64,000 nucleotides of DNA from Rhyzopertha dominica (taxonomy: Eukaryota > Arthropoda > Insecta > Coleoptera > Bostrichidae), in contig QCXZ01000137.1 of assembly GCA_025024175.1 (NCBI GenBank), forward strand, positions 63,080,911 to 63,144,910, given 5' to 3'. Both the position numbers and the translations under genes were made by a program. The notes beneath the pieces were generated by a model that worked only from the letters and a program-made list of their open reading frames with translations, searched no databases and had not been told where the DNA came from. Below, piece after piece: positions 35,340 to 48,366 of this stretch. Positions within the stretch are counted from its first letter, which is position 1. Every line of letters begins with the position of its first letter.

Positions 35340-37035
35340 TCCTCTTAGTTACAAAATACATATGTAGGCGGATTGTCTACAGCTACCCGGGCCATTTACC
35401 GCATCCAAGTCTTCATTGTCTTCTATCCCTTAACACTTCGTAATTTAAACCTCTCTTTTACATTGCTTACTGTATTTGCAAGCTCCAAATTTTCTTCGGC
35501 GTCTTAAACTCTTCTTTCTTTGTCAGGGTCCCCACTTACAAACTCTTTATCATATTCTATCAATGTCCATTATCCTCATGTGTCCATATCATAAAAGTTG
35601 TTTCATTTCTATTTTTCCTGTAAAAGATTACTGTACCTTCATTCTGTGTTTAATCTTTCGATAACTTCTCCTGTATGTTACGGTGTTTTCAACAAACGTA
35701 TTAAATTTGTTTTTTTAAGTTTTGACAATAATTGTGCCATTCAGTAGTATTGGGTGAAGTTACTTTATTGCATGCTTTCCTCGCATGATTTTTTCTATCC
35801 AGCGTACCTCGTCCTACTAATCCTCCTAAATATTTATACACATTTACATTTTAATGACTTCGTTTTCAGGCCGTTTCTTTTTCCTCCTATGACCATACAC
35901 TTCGTTCGTGTTAATTTCTAACCCTCGCAATTCAAACTCTTCTATTCATTGTTGGAACGTGTAATTCGCATCGTCCTTGTCTTCAGCTAAGATTACTTTA
36001 TCATCAGCATTAAGTAAAGTTGGTTTGTTTTCAGCATCTACTTCAACCACTGTCTTACATTTGTTTTTCCATTTCATTAAAGTCTGATCAGTACATACTT
36101 TAAATGAAGTAAGCGCAATACAGCCTCGTTGACGCAGCCTTTTATTCGCAGTAAATTCAGCTGAAATATTTTGGCCTACACTCATTTCACTCTTTGCATC
36201 CCCCTACAGCTTACAGGTAAAAACGACCCCCCCCCCTAATTTTCACAGTGTATTTCTTATGTATGGACCTCTTTCCCTTGTATCGATTTGTTAGAACTCA
36301 CGGAACTACGATGGTGGATGAGTGCTTCATCAATTCTATGGAGCTTTATTATTTTTTATAAAACTCAATGTATAAAAAAATTCACTAAACTGGTTGTTCT
36401 AATTTATCACATTGTTCTCGTTTGTATCGAGTTCCTTGAAAATTTGGTCTATTTTCTGTGACAAGATCATTTTAGTACTGTGCCATTTGCTCATTCCAAT
36501 GGGATCTACGATGGATCTTTCCTTTATGTGTGTTTAAATGGATTTTAAAGTTTTCCATGCTTTTCTGGATTTTGTGTGTCCTAAAGATTGATCTATCTAT
36601 ACAGATTCATTCTACCTGAATTACATTCTAGGAATCACGGTCTTTGTGTTTGGTTTTCTTTTTAACTAGGAAAGGCCTTAAGTTTGAGAGAAGCTCTTTC
36701 TCCGACCAAGATGTGAACCAATTTGCATGTTTGTTATTTCTTTACTATCCCAGTCTGCTTAGTAGAAGCATCAGAAGGTCACAAATCCTGGCTAGAATAG
36801 TCTGTATCCCCACAATTAAAGACCATTTTGTAATTTGTTGTTTCCAGCTATCGATACTCTCGTTCTTGCTCTTTTCTCTTTATTAACTCCACTATAAACT
36901 TGTATAACGTTTTTTTCTGTTCCATTTTATTCCAGATCAGCACATCTGTATTCTTGTCGAAGATTTGCTATAAGACTTCTATTTGGTCAGCACAAACACC
37001 CCCTACGTTCCAGCAGCCAAAATTCAAATATCCTG
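35340..37035 (-). mobile_element. RTE/Jockey-type LINE relic: endonuclease and RT, minus strand
   Basis: Read from right to left. LNFGCWNVGGV, then VLIWNK (plus about 36945-37030), match the start of an apurinic endonuclease domain (N-W-N-V-G-G, then DVLxLxETK). SGVNKEKRARTRVSIAG follows at the expected distance. KNNKAP (plus about 36325-36345) is the NNKAPGxDG entry block of the RT. LRQRGCIALTSFKVCTDQTLMKW (36132 to 36064) matches the LRQGCSLSPTLFKIYLxxALKxW block. LLNADDKVILAEDKDD (Asp pair at 36000-36005) is catalytic motif C (FADDQVxIAxD). IEEFELRGLEINTN follows. Part of the RT palm between these blocks is deleted, and stops are frequent. Confidence 0.82.
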
Positions 37036-37375
37036 TATATGTGCCTTAGTCATTATTAATTTTGATCATTCCAATTCCGAAGCTCGTGAAACGTACGGTT
37101 AGACCCTCTTTCTTTATCCGGATTTGGGACCGACAAAAGTTCCATTGAGGTAGTCAAGACAGCCAGCGTTTTTGCAAACGCTATTCTTCTTGGTAACTCA
37201 TTTTATAAAAGATTGTATACAAGAAATAACAAATGTATGAAACCGTGTATGTATACCTTGAGGAGTTAATATACTTCTCAAGTGCGAATTGTTCAGCCAG
37301 CACCACTGTATCGATCACTCTAGCGAAGTGTAATTGACTGACAGTTCGCGAAAGAAATCCACTATTACATTTGGA
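37036..37375. other. Non-coding DNA
   Basis: Nothing recognised beyond a 74-codon minus-strand frame (37181-37405) without motif. Confidence 0.35.
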
Positions 37376-37700
37376 GGAGATAAAAAGTTTAAGACCGTTC
37401 CCCAAGAAACTCCAATACTCGTATATTCAGGTTAAGGGGTTCCGATAAATTCTCCCAAGTTCGGAAACTGATATGTGGATTGCGTGCTCGGAACCTAAGC
37501 TTTCGCCTGTCAGACATCCTTTTTACAGTTGCGAACATCATTGCTCGTCCGTGGGCTATACCGGAGCGAAACATACAATGTATCTGATTATTACGACAAT
37601 ATTAAGCCGTAAGCTTCGTGTTATTGCAGCAATAAGCCTGACATCAGCCGTTAGATCAAACTGGACGTGGATATGGATGCTATGTACGTGTTGTTGCACC
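37376..37700. other. GC-richer island
   Basis: About 320 bases of raised G+C with overlapping frames on both strands (minus 37389-37574, plus 37473-37706), none recognised. Candidate regulatory DNA. Confidence 0.35.
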
Positions 37701-40095
37701 AAATGATGTTGGAAAGGGCAAAACTGCAACTGTTATGAAAACATTATTCTCTATCTCTATTATTTTTTCAGTTTTGTATCAATGTTGCTAATATAATGAA
37801 GATCATTTCTTTTTCTTGTAAAAAATTAATTTGTGCTGTCTTTTTTAAATAAAATCGAAAGTGCTATTTGCCATATCAAAATTTGTAGCGACGGAATAAG
37901 AGGTTCCTAAATAATAATAAAAACTAAATGAGTATGTTTCTCACGCTTTTTGTCTTCATGATACGCGAGAGCTTCTGCCAAATCTCATAGTAAGCTTCCG
38001 TAACAGGTTACTGCAAGAAGAAAAAATTCATGGAAACGTCAATTTTCTGCTATGTTAAATATGCTAACAATGGGCTGGCACAATGCGCACATATAAGCGA
38101 CCAGAAATCCATGTTAAATCATAAAAAATCATTTTCAGGTGTGTCTGGGAATGTAATTTTCTAAGTGAACCTTTCCTCTTTTCTAAATTGGGGCTAGACA
38201 CCTGAATCTTGAATAATTATTTGGAAAATGGTATGTTTGCCATCCTGCAACTGAAATGATTATGCAACACTACTGTGAAATAGTATTTTTTACGATATAT
38301 TTTTTCGGTTTCGGATCGATTTTATTGATACCCCTTTCTCGGAATATGAACCTTTATTTTTATGGTACAGTAAGTTTATGAGGTTCCTGTAACGAATGTT
38401 GATGAATTGATGTTTGCACAATATTCCTCCAAAAACCAGAAATTTCGTCAGATTTTGTCGCTTTATTTACAGAAATGCAAAAACATCTGCCTTAGCAACT
38501 GGGAACCTGCCTAACCGATTGTGCTCTCCTAAAAAGATAGATCTTGATATAAGCAGTGTTAGTTCAAATGCTGCATAATTTTCAGTAAATTCTCAACTAC
38601 TTTGCAGTTTGCAACTGTCAGTGACCTTTATGTAGTGGTTGTTTTTTTATTGGAACCGTTGTAGATATAAAAAATTTTTTTTGATGGTTTCGGTAGATAA
38701 ATGGTTTAAAAAGTTTAGCCTCGTAAAGGTTGTCCTTTGGTATTAGTAGCTACTCTGTATCGTATTTTTATATTCTAGGCTTACCAAAATAACACTTTTT
38801 ATATCATCTCCTTCCCTACCATTTCATATTACTTTTAATTTTAAAAACATTATCTTCCTTTACTTGCTATAAATTATAATTTCTAAACTGTTAAACAAAG
38901 GAAGAAGTTTCCTACCGTTAAAGAAAACAACCCATATACTTTTACCACTTATTATTTCAGATTATTATTTCATGTTAATGATATCCTTATTTTTCGGGAC
39001 GCTTCTGATCTCTTTATTTTATTGTTTCTACCAGAAAATTGCACCAAAATTTGAAGTTTATCAATTATTAATTTAATTTCATTTATTTTTGCAAATGTCC
39101 CATATTTTACACAAATAACACAATGACAACTGATCTTGGTTCTTGCAACTTTCCTCGAAAACGCTTGCGACAATCAAAAATTTACAACAAACCATAAAAT
39201 GTATTAAGCAGCATATCATTAATGCGAGATAAAAACCTAAAATGATAAGGGATGAAAAATATTTATGCTAGAAGCCAATGGATATCTTAATTCACTGTAT
39301 TGTACTGACAAAAATTCATACATTTAATTGAAAAACGTTGTCTTCCGATTTTCGTAACTAACAAGCAAAATTTATATTCGTGTGTCCTACCGACTAAAAG
39401 GTTGTTGGCAAAAACGTAGGCAAGTAATAAAACTTCGAAGGGCTATAACTTATATTGCGTATACAATATAGATGAAAGTTGTTGAATCTGCGTAAAATTT
39501 AGCAGAGACTATCCACTCTTTTAAAAACGCCTTGTATATGAAATATAAAACTGTACATGGTAGTTAATAAAACGTAAACATAATAAGTACTCGCGTAAAG
39601 GTTTACGCACTAGTTTACAAAATAATAAAAGTTTAAGACTATTGCTAATTAGCTTATACCAAGACTATATTTTATAAAGCCTAAAAATGCGTACTGACCA
39701 ACTAGCAATTTATATTATGTGCTTTTCACATTTGTGCGTTGTTTTCGCGCTCAGGTTCGAACGATTGGTTTTGTTTTGCTTTGAGTAAAATCTATTGCTT
39801 CTGCTGGTTTCGTTTTTTGGCCGATCCTTTGTTCAATTATATAATATCAATTTTTTTCTGTGGAAACTTCTAAGGCAGCAACGTTTCCCAACTACAATAC
39901 GTACTTGTAGGACTCCCGCAAAACTTTGTGTGTTCTTTAGAGGATTATGCTGATTATCAGTGGACTAAGAGAGAAAAAAATATAATAATAACGTCTACAG
40001 CGAGGTGATGTAGTAAGCTACGCAGCATCCTTATTAGTGATGCAAGGCTATATGCAGAACTCCGGTGTTAGATAAATGGTGGTTTCTTAATTCTC
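37701..40095. other. AT-rich non-coding DNA
   Basis: No gene recognised. The end word AACGCCTTGTATATGAAATA (from about 39523) resembles the CCCTGTATAT-type repeat ends near 25230 and 25613, so a decayed copy of that repeat probably lies at about 39380-39550. Confidence 0.4.
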
Positions 40096-40640
40096 TTAAT
40101 ACACTGAGTCGTGCTCCTTCCAAGGGCCCCCCACCTAACTAAACCGTCCGTACAGGTAATAAATGGCGCCACAAGGGTGAACGCTGCATTTTCCTGGCCA
40201 GATAAGAAGAACATCACTTCCCTCTTCTCTTTCTTACAGGGTTTGCTACTTTCGCGTTGTTGTTTTTCGGTAAATAATGGGATCTGTCATTTTACATTAC
40301 GGTTCCCCGGCCGACCTAAAAAGAAAAACCGCCACCGCGGACCGAAGTTGGAACAGAAACGCCGGCGGATGTTTAAATTTAATATATCGTTATTTGGTTA
40401 TTAAGTTTGTCTGGGAAAACCGTGACCCGAGAGATGGCTTCCTACAAATTCGGAGTGATAAAAGGGCGCCCGATGCCTCCCCATCCCCGAATCCGTGCTG
40501 NGTAAGCAGCAATTTAAGTGATGAACAGGGACGCCTCGGTATATCTGGAAAAGTTCGATTGGAGGATGGGTCAAGCTGCATCGCGTCAAAATCCTATGGC
40601 GTTTCTTCCATCGTTGTCCCGGTTTCTGCTGATAAGTCAC
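40096..40640. other. GC-richer island
   Basis: About 540 bases rich in CpG, with overlapping frames on both strands (plus 40111-40404 and 40277-40705; minus 40390-40640), none recognised. One N at 40501. A pyrimidine tract ending in TTACAG (40233-40238) and a GGTAAAT at about 40269 could mimic splice sites around a very short exon, without coding support. Confidence 0.4.
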
Positions 40641-41600
40641 TAAGAACTAGTCATCCAGAATCTGATGAGATTGTCATATTGCATTTGATTTTGCTATATT
40701 TTTAAACTGAACTAGATCGTGTTACTTTCACTGCAGATTGTCTAGAATTTTGGTATCAAGTTAGCATATTCTTTTAGTGAAGATGCTACAAGTCAAGATT
40801 TTTACTGTTCATTTAGTTTTCTCTAGCACGAATCCCAAGGCAAAGTGTAGGTGTGCCCATTCCTACAGAAATATTACATGTTTCCCAAGTTAGCGACATT
40901 GGAACAATATAGTTTGCTAGCGGACTGTATTAATGAGAAGCTCTGAATATTTGGAAAAAAAGGTAAAACAAAACTAAATAAGTTTGAAATAATACGAAAA
41001 GCTAAAATAAAATGGAAAGAATATACACAGTGTAGATAAAGTGAAACATAAGATTCAAAATAAAGGTTATTCGCAAAAACTTTTTATATAGAGCCTTATG
41101 CAATTATTGTGTCAGACAGTGCTTTTTATCCAGGCAATTCAACCATTATATCACTTGGCATAAAAAACTATAAATAGGAACAACTGCAAAATAGTTATAT
41201 AATACGTGCGTAAAATTACGTTCATTCAATTTACAATTTGACGCACCCAATCGATTTATTTGAGATCTCAAAAAATTGTTCGAGGAGTAACGTTAGTTAA
41301 ACCTGTTGGTACTCTATGTTCCTTCCAACTGCAGTAAGCACTTTGAACATTTGCTTGTCTACTTCTGTATGCTTTTTTGAACGTCATGTGATGCATGTAT
41401 TAAGTAAAACTTTTCCAATTGTGCCTATTTTTATTGTTTTCATTGCCAAATAACGCAACGGTTGAAAGAAAGGGCCAGAATGAGGTTATATCTTCAAAGA
41501 CTGCTCTGTTTCAATCTTTTCATAGTAATACCCTTTTTTATATTTAATTATAGATATAAAATGAGATGTTTCGAGCAACGTTAATTTTTTTTAGATAGAA
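40641..41600. other. AT-rich non-coding DNA
   Basis: Nothing recognised. Confidence 0.4.
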
Positions 41601-41779
41601 ACAATTAAAAAACGTTAATGCAATTCCTAAAATTGACGTTCATAAATTTATGATTACTTGGTAGCAGAGAAAAGCGTTATTTAGATGAAAAGCCTTAAGC
41701 GAAAACTATATACGATTGAATAGTTTAGAAGTCAACATCCCAACACCTAAATTGATAAAATATCATAATATGGATTTGA

Positions 41780-42620
41780 ACTTCCTCATGTTAATACACG
41801 CTGCACGTGCTAGCAGAACAATTTAGTCATTATTTTGTCAATGTTGCAACTAGTTTAGTCAACGTCTTACCAAAACCATCTGCCGATTTTCATTAATATT
41901 TCTTCTCTTTTAATGAAGTGAGATATGCTATTGATAAATTGCGAAATACTCAAGTTAGATACGCTTTTGGTATAAATTAAAAAATAATACACATTTTCAA
42001 GAATGTAATATTAATACTGATTAGATGAATTATTAACATGTGTATTCCCAAACTAATGGAAATTTCTAAAGTCGTTCCCATTTACCAGCAATGTAATTTT
42101 TCAGATATGAACGACTATAGACTGATTTTTCTAATACCGTTTATCAGAAAGGTTGTTGAATATTTTTACTAAATTAGGTAAAAAATTATTCATGCTACTT
42201 CAGTTAGTACTCGTTGAGTCCACAAAACAGCTGTTACCATATCGCTATAAAAATCAGTATTTTATAGGCTATTTTCGTATGGGGTCGCTCCAAATACATT
42301 TCACAACTTTTTAGGTTCCAACCAAAATGTATGAGAATTATTGCTAAACTTGTATATAGAAATGATTGTCCCAATTCATTCAAAAGCCTCAAAATTTTTA
42401 GTGTTCCATGTCAGTATCTATATCAACGTCTTAATCATGCTACTAAACGTACAGCCGTCGCAAAATTGATAGCTCACAAGCATCGTGCCAGAAGGTTTTA
42501 CAATAAACTGAAAGACCTAACGGAACTTTATAAATATCCCTGTGTACTGCTGCGCTCGCATTCCACTACCTGCAAAACCCTCAAGAAAGTTATAAAGTAG
42601 CTTTCTTTCTTTTGGACTTT
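41780..42620 (+). mobile_element. Jockey/CR1-type LINE relic: RT, broken
   Basis: LAEQFSHYFVNVATSLVNVL (about 41812-41871) matches the linker before the RT in Jockey/CR1-type proteins (AxxFNxYFxNVAxxL). FNEVRYAIDKLRNTQ follows at the place of the VxxxIxxLKxxKSxGxDGI block. EISKVVPIYQQCNFSDMNDY, then RLIFLIPFIRKVVEY (42060-42165), is the KxAKVxPxFKKGDxxxxxNYRPISLLPxxSKxxE block of RT motif 1. Motifs A and C are missing. FVWGRSKYI and MRIIAKLVYRNDCPNSFKSL (42277-42390) match the post-RT tail, where KKALRIIxGxxxRxSCRxxFKxLxIL is typical. Internal deletion and many frameshifts. Confidence 0.8.
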
Positions 42621-43299
42621 ATTAACAAGAAAATTTCAGCCCCTGTTAAGCATCTGCACATAATAAAAAATTGCATTAAGAAAATATCTACAAGGAAAAC
42701 GAAAAGTCAATATCTGAAGACAATGCCATTATAGGGCAACCTGTTAGGTTGTTCAAAAGTATGTCAGCAAAGCTCCTAGGCGTTAGATGTTCTGTTGGCA
42801 ATAAGTCCAGGTAATATTCCCGGGCAATTCAAACTTGTAAAAAGTCAATTTCCTTCCCGATAGTCGCATTACTAGTACTGAATATTTAACTCTAAGACTT
42901 CGGGCTTTTTCTTAGAATAATCCCAGTAATGCAATCTTTCTTGCATTACTTCAATAAAATGTAATAGTTTGTTACTGGGTTAAGCTACATCTACAACGTT
43001 TGGCAGGGACGATATTTTATTGAATTGACATTGAGTTACAACAAGTTGCGCACACAAGTATATCTTGATTGCCAAAAGATTTTTTTAACATCTAACTCTC
43101 CGTTGTCACAGTTGTCTTACTCTTTAAAATAAGGAAGGCAACTTTTAAAACATCATGGTTTTTATAATAGTAATAATCACCATATGCTCATAGCAATCTT
43201 ATAATACCGATATAACAAAACTCTACCTCGCGACTTTACGACGATGCTGCACTATTAAAACTTTACATAATAAATCACCAAATCTGCACGGGTCTCACG
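42621..43299. other. AT-rich non-coding DNA
   Basis: Nothing recognised. It may include the 3' end of the LINE to the left. Confidence 0.35.
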
Positions 43300-43690
43300 T
43301 TACTTACACATAATAACTTCGGGGGGTTAATGGAGAAACAGGTTGCCCTGTGCACGAACGTAATATGAGTTGACTGCTACACATGTTGCTGTTACCTAGG
43401 GGAGACGGCATCCCGGTGTCGCTATCAGTCGAGTCTCATCTAATCCCGGACAAGCGAAAGCTTCAGGGATTTTCCGAAATTCCAGGGCATAAAGCTCCGC
43501 ATCTACGTTACTTTAATGGGAACCCGGGGCTTGGCGCTGACTGGGTATAAAAGACGTTTTTAAATCACTATTAGACGCAGGCGATTTGGAACGTCGTTAT
43601 AAAACCTAAATACAGTTGTTTCTTAGACTATAAAAGCTGGGTTTTAAAGCGCATCTTCATCCTTCTGCTTCCATGGATATAAACCTGGCA
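43300..43690. other. GC-richer island with TATA box
   Basis: About 390 bases of raised G+C with no long open frame and no transposon motif. TATAAAAG at 43546-43553 is a full TATA box in a GC-rich setting, with sequence to its right suited to a start near 43576. No coding exon is visible downstream within 2 kb. Possible promoter of a non-coding transcript or a distant gene, or an enhancer. Confidence 0.4.
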
Positions 43691-46035
43691 TTCGCTTCAT
43701 TTTCTGTGATCGAGCTGCATTTGGTTCTCATATTGTACGTCACACTATAGGTTTGTCAGATAAAGTAAAAATTAAAACAGTTTTATAATAGGGATAAAAC
43801 TTTCTTTATTTTATTTCTAATAAATTTATGAAGATCTGGTTATATAGGGTTTGAAGTTTATTTATATCAAAACTGTTAACAAAATATTACGAGCTATTCT
43901 TAGGCATTAATAATATTTTTACAAAATCTTGGTACTTTGAAATGAACGTGGTTGTGAACGCAGAATTTTAAAGTGCTTGTGTTCCAAATAATTATCTTTG
44001 ATCGATTGAATATATTTACCATTAAAAGTGCGTAATATGCTATGTAGTTTGTTTTACATATAACAATTGGCTACATAGAAGGTATATATGCATTATACTA
44101 GCGCTTCACCCGAGCACATTACGAAATAGCACGCATTTTTGATCAACATGGTAAAAATGTTTTGAAAATTAAGGGTTTGTTGGCCGGTAAATTAGTTGGA
44201 ATCAAACAAATCCACTATACGGGTTTTTTTTATCGCGGATTATATTTAAATTAATTACACATTCCACTGCATATCTCATCACGCGGAACACCACACTGTT
44301 TTATAATCTTAACGCAGAAAAAGCTTGTTGGGTGAAATCAAACATGCTTTGCACGTAAGCCATTAATTTATTTACACAGAAATCGTCAACAGTTAAAACC
44401 CTGCACTAAACATTGTACCATGCTAATGCGGCACCTATTTGACGTCGGATTTTATTGGCAGACCTAGGCTCAGTGTTTCGTATAATAATTTTAACTCCGA
44501 GCATTCACAATTAATGCGCATAAAGCAGTGAAATTAACCATAACTGACACTTTGTTGAATTAATTTGTAACTTTTGCCACATATACGCTCCTACACAACG
44601 ACTATCAATGTGAACACATATTTACCCTTAGTCACGTGGATGTTCCTTTAAATTAAAAAAGGAGATATTCTGCACAACCGCACATTGTCAAATATGGTGA
44701 TTAACAAGTGGACCTCACTTCCAGATAATGTAGTTTGCTTGAGAATAAAGAATATAAACATTTTCGCTTTATCTCAGTAATGCTTTAGTTCATGCAGTTA
44801 GATAGCACTCTTTCACAGCATAAAGTTTTATAGAATGACACGAAGCAAATTTTGGTGCTGCGCTGGTGTTTATTTAAAATCGATGAGTTGCCATTATTTT
44901 TTAAAGCGCAGCGCAGTAAGGCTTAAAGGGTCATTCCCGTATACAAGTTATTTCCCCGATTAAACGTAATCTGCCTGTTTAAAAGTGTTGCTTTGACGTA
45001 TATATTTTATTGGTTTCAATCATAATGTATGTCCGTTGAATGCGTTACACACGAAAATAAGGCACATAAAGCAGGATTTCCTGGAAGCTGCAATTTGCAA
45101 CATCAAAACATTGAGCTCCGGATTTTACTACGCACTTTTGTTGGCGCATGGGACGAAATTAGGTACTAAAATTCGCAGGGACAATTTAGCTCGTGCATGA
45201 TTATTTGGGGGAATATGACGGCCGAGGAAGTTTAGTATGACTGGTGGCTTTTGGAAGCTTACTGTATAAGGCAGCAAATAGAAACTACCTTAAAATGATC
45301 CAATATTACACTACTTAGATTGAAGTGCATTAATTTATCCGCATTTAGTTGTCATTGTCAAACTAAATGGTCAGCAATGTAGTAACTAGATAGAAGATAA
45401 TTTTTTCGTTCTTTCTTGAATTGAATTTTGAACCATAATTAGTACTTAATTATATAAACGACTTAAACATTACTTAGTTTTCTAATGCTGCGGACTAAAA
45501 CTATTTTTAAGTTACCGACTTCCAGTTGTACTGGAGACGCACACATACTGCCTTTTTTAAATGCCACTTTATTAACTATACACGCACCAGTAAAGAGTTA
45601 TTTGAAATTTTATGAGTATGTATTACCTGCGAAAATATGCTACAAGTTTTACACGAAAAGCGATAGACATGTGTATATTTCATTTTAAAGGGCACACGTT
45701 AGTACACTGTCAGATGCGAATATAGATTATTCTGAATCTCTAGTTGATTTTCTTTTGTTTCTAATAAAGGTCTATTATTTTAAGCCTAGGTGTGTTTTCT
45801 TAAGACGGCTGTAGGGGATGTATATAACCCCTAATTGAAAATAAGCCGTTTTGTTTATACTGTTAAAATGGTTGATTTACCTTTGCAGGTAAGCTGAACG
45901 TCTTTATACTAAGAGCAACAAAAGTTATTCCAGGGAAAAACGGCTTATATTTAACTGCTAGTTTACATGATGCTCCGCTTAAATACAGTCAAGCTAAACT
46001 TTTTTTAAAGAAAATATTTTTTGTCAAAAATTAAA
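43691..46035. other. AT-rich non-coding DNA
   Basis: Nothing recognised. A slightly GC-richer patch lies at about 45110-45260. A 67-codon frame (45485-45688) has no known motif. Confidence 0.4.
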
Positions 46036-46039
46036 TGAG

Positions 46040-46730
46040 GAAAAATCCTTCTGCATATCAGTTTTTTTTTTAATTATTCGATGTAACCTCCCTCAGCCGT
46101 AATGAGTGCTTGCACGCGGGGGCTGTCTATTTCGACAAATGCTACTTCCATAATCGTGGGGTGCGGGAACTCTTAAGACCAGAAGATGTGTATGGTTTTA
46201 GATAATCAGTTCTGGACTAAATAATTCGTGTATGCCGACACACTATCTTTTTGAAACACACATTTAAAGTACGCACATAAACTTATTTTGTGACAATTTG
46301 CCCTTTCTAAAAAAATGTTTCGGCATGACGTCACCCTCACTGAACTCAACGCCTGAGCCCTTTCCACGACTATTGGAGATCATGTCACGCGTTCTTTTGA
46401 ATGATTTCCTTGACGGATTAGTGGAACCATCCCTAGACTTTTCAGAAGCATAATATGGAGCAGCAATGTCGTACACAGTTGATATCTGATATTCGAAAAA
46501 ACCCATTTATTTTAGTCGCCGAACGCTCAGCGCGAAGACTTGATTATAGTGTTTCAGCCGAAGGGCTGTACTCCACATTTGTTCGCGACATCTTGTCCAT
46601 TTTTAGAGCCACGTAGCTATGTGGCTTTCATAAATACCAACAAGGATCTATATCGAAACTATTATATGGCGGGAAATTCAATATCATATTTGTCCGTATT
46701 GAAGTGACGCACCCTGTATATTTCTACCAC
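46040..46730 (-). mobile_element. Possible Tc1/mariner-type C-terminal fragment and repeat end
   Basis: On the minus strand, EVAFVEIDSPRVQALITAEG followed by GYIE and a stop (plus about 46080-46152) resembles the last residues of mariner-like transposases, where a helix and xCIxxxGGHFEHL precede the stop. At the other side of the stretch, GACGCACCCTGTATAT (about 46708-46723) is a repeat end of the type seen near 25700. The 80-codon minus-strand frame between (46264-46506) is not recognised. The stretch may be one decayed element, but this is an inference. Confidence 0.3.
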
Positions 46731-47145
46731 ACCACCTTTTTAAACACCCGGTATACCATGGGGAAGCAAGGTAGTTTAACTGAGAGCATTAGCTATCGTT
46801 AACATAGTTTACCTTTGTTATACAAAGACTTATTAAATTTCGTATATTGGCTTTTTTGCCTTAAAGCCATAGCTCGAAGATAATAATTACAAAAAAACTT
46901 AGCATCATCTTGAAGGCGATTGATTATGTTGCTTGCTTTCTTACAACTTTCTTCAACTTGATGAACAGTGGTAATTTTGAGCACTGTTACAAAGCCAGAA
47001 GTGAGGAAACCCCCGAAGATTACACCAGACAAGGGGTGTTTCTACATGATGAACTAACACGTCTAATTCTTGTATATTGCAGTTTTATTTTTAATCTGAT
47101 CCTCATCAAAAATCGCTTGGTGTGAAGCAAAAGCAGTTGTCTCTT
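46731..47145. other. Non-coding DNA
   Basis: Overlapping frames on both strands (46799-47032 and 46910-47125) lack known motifs. Confidence 0.35.
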
Positions 47146-47595
47146 CAAACAGATGTTGGTTTACTCCATTTTCCAATTGCAAAACAGCACCGGGCAGCGC
47201 CGCTTGCACAACGGAATGAAATAATTCCACAAATTCTCATCTTTGCGCATAATTGCATTCATACCCCGATGCAACGTGCAACAGAATTAATCAGACAAAC
47301 GCAAACAAATCTCCATTCTGGTCGCCGGCCGCGGCAAAATTGCCAATCGCAACACAGCGCCATACACCGGACTTCGGAACTTCAACGCCAGCTTAATGTA
47401 ACAACACTTGCTGGCAGCTTATATGTAAATACGGATTATCACAGGAAGTATGCTTTATTACTGGTGGTTACGGTGTGCCTTTTACAAATGGATATTTCGA
47501 TGGGGACTGGTGCTCAATTAGCATCAGAGTTTGTGCACAAACACGAAGGGGTGGCTAATGGATCTGATGGACCGAGCTTGATTGGACTTAATTAG
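47146..47595. other. GC-richer island
   Basis: About 450 bases of raised G+C, open on the plus strand for 157 codons (47122-47595), one of the two longest frames in the window. The predicted protein has no domain, signal peptide or repeat that I recognise and is rich in Gln, His and Thr. CpG and homeodomain-type ATTA words are scattered through it. Either regulatory DNA with a chance frame or an unknown exon; I favour the first. Confidence 0.4.
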
Positions 47596-48333
47596 GTGTT
47601 CTCTGTGTTTACGTAAGAGAGGTCCTCGCTGACCGTCGGAGCTTAGCAGCGTTGAACAATCGACTGAAGCTGCCTTTGCATCTGGTTATTGCTTCAGGCA
47701 CGCGTGCACTGATATAATTCGTTGCATTATGTTCAGTTTTGGGACTGGCTATGTGGATGTAGTCGACACACTTGATTTTTATACTATAGCAGTGTTGCAG
47801 AGACAAAATTTACGATACAATAGTATTGCAACTTCTACTTATTCCTCATTTGTCATTGAAAACATTTATATACGTTAAATAATTTTTACATAAAGGACAT
47901 CAGTGATTATCGTTTATATTTAAATTTACTTATATAACAGCAGTAGTTGTCGACCAATCAATGTGCTTATCACTAATCCTCAGGCCTAAATCGATTGGTG
48001 TAAGATGCACCACTAAACGATTAATCTAACAATGGCTGACTAAGAGAACACTTGTAAAACATTATCAGTCAAGAAGCAACCTAGGAGACGAGGTAATCAC
48101 GGATTAGCAATACATGGGAAAAAATCCTAAAGCTATGACAAAATTAAGAAGTTGTAAGGGACAAACTGCTCTCACCTGATGCAAATACAATACAGAAATT
48201 AGGTTTACGATCTCGCTTAGGAAAGAAAATTCGTCCTTTGGTAACCATCTGTGACTTAGAGAGCAAGTAATTATTCATAACAAGAATTACAATAGTTGGT
48301 AACGTTTCAAGGTCTATTGAGTTTTCCCTCTTA
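47596..48333. other. Non-coding DNA
   Basis: A 65-codon minus-strand frame (47609-47806) has no known motif. Nothing else recognised. Confidence 0.35.
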
Positions 48334-48366
48334 CATATTTCAACTTGTTAGGCCTTCTTCAAGGAA
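48334..48366 (-). repeat. PLE terminal-repeat-like signature
   Basis: On the minus strand, CTTGAAGAAGGCC is followed by AACAAGTTGAAAT. This is close to the CTGAAGAAGGCCxxxxxGGCCGAAAC signature found at the ends of Penelope-like elements, but the second half of the stem is decayed. Weaker than the other sites of this kind in the window. Confidence 0.35.

Noticed and set aside
40226..40275. A very short exon between TTACAG and GGTAAAT
   Set aside because: Both sites occur often by chance, and no neighbouring coding exon supports them.
47122..47595. 157-codon plus-strand frame as a gene
   Set aside because: No domain, signal peptide or splice context recognised; composition follows the island. 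Kept only as an island entry.
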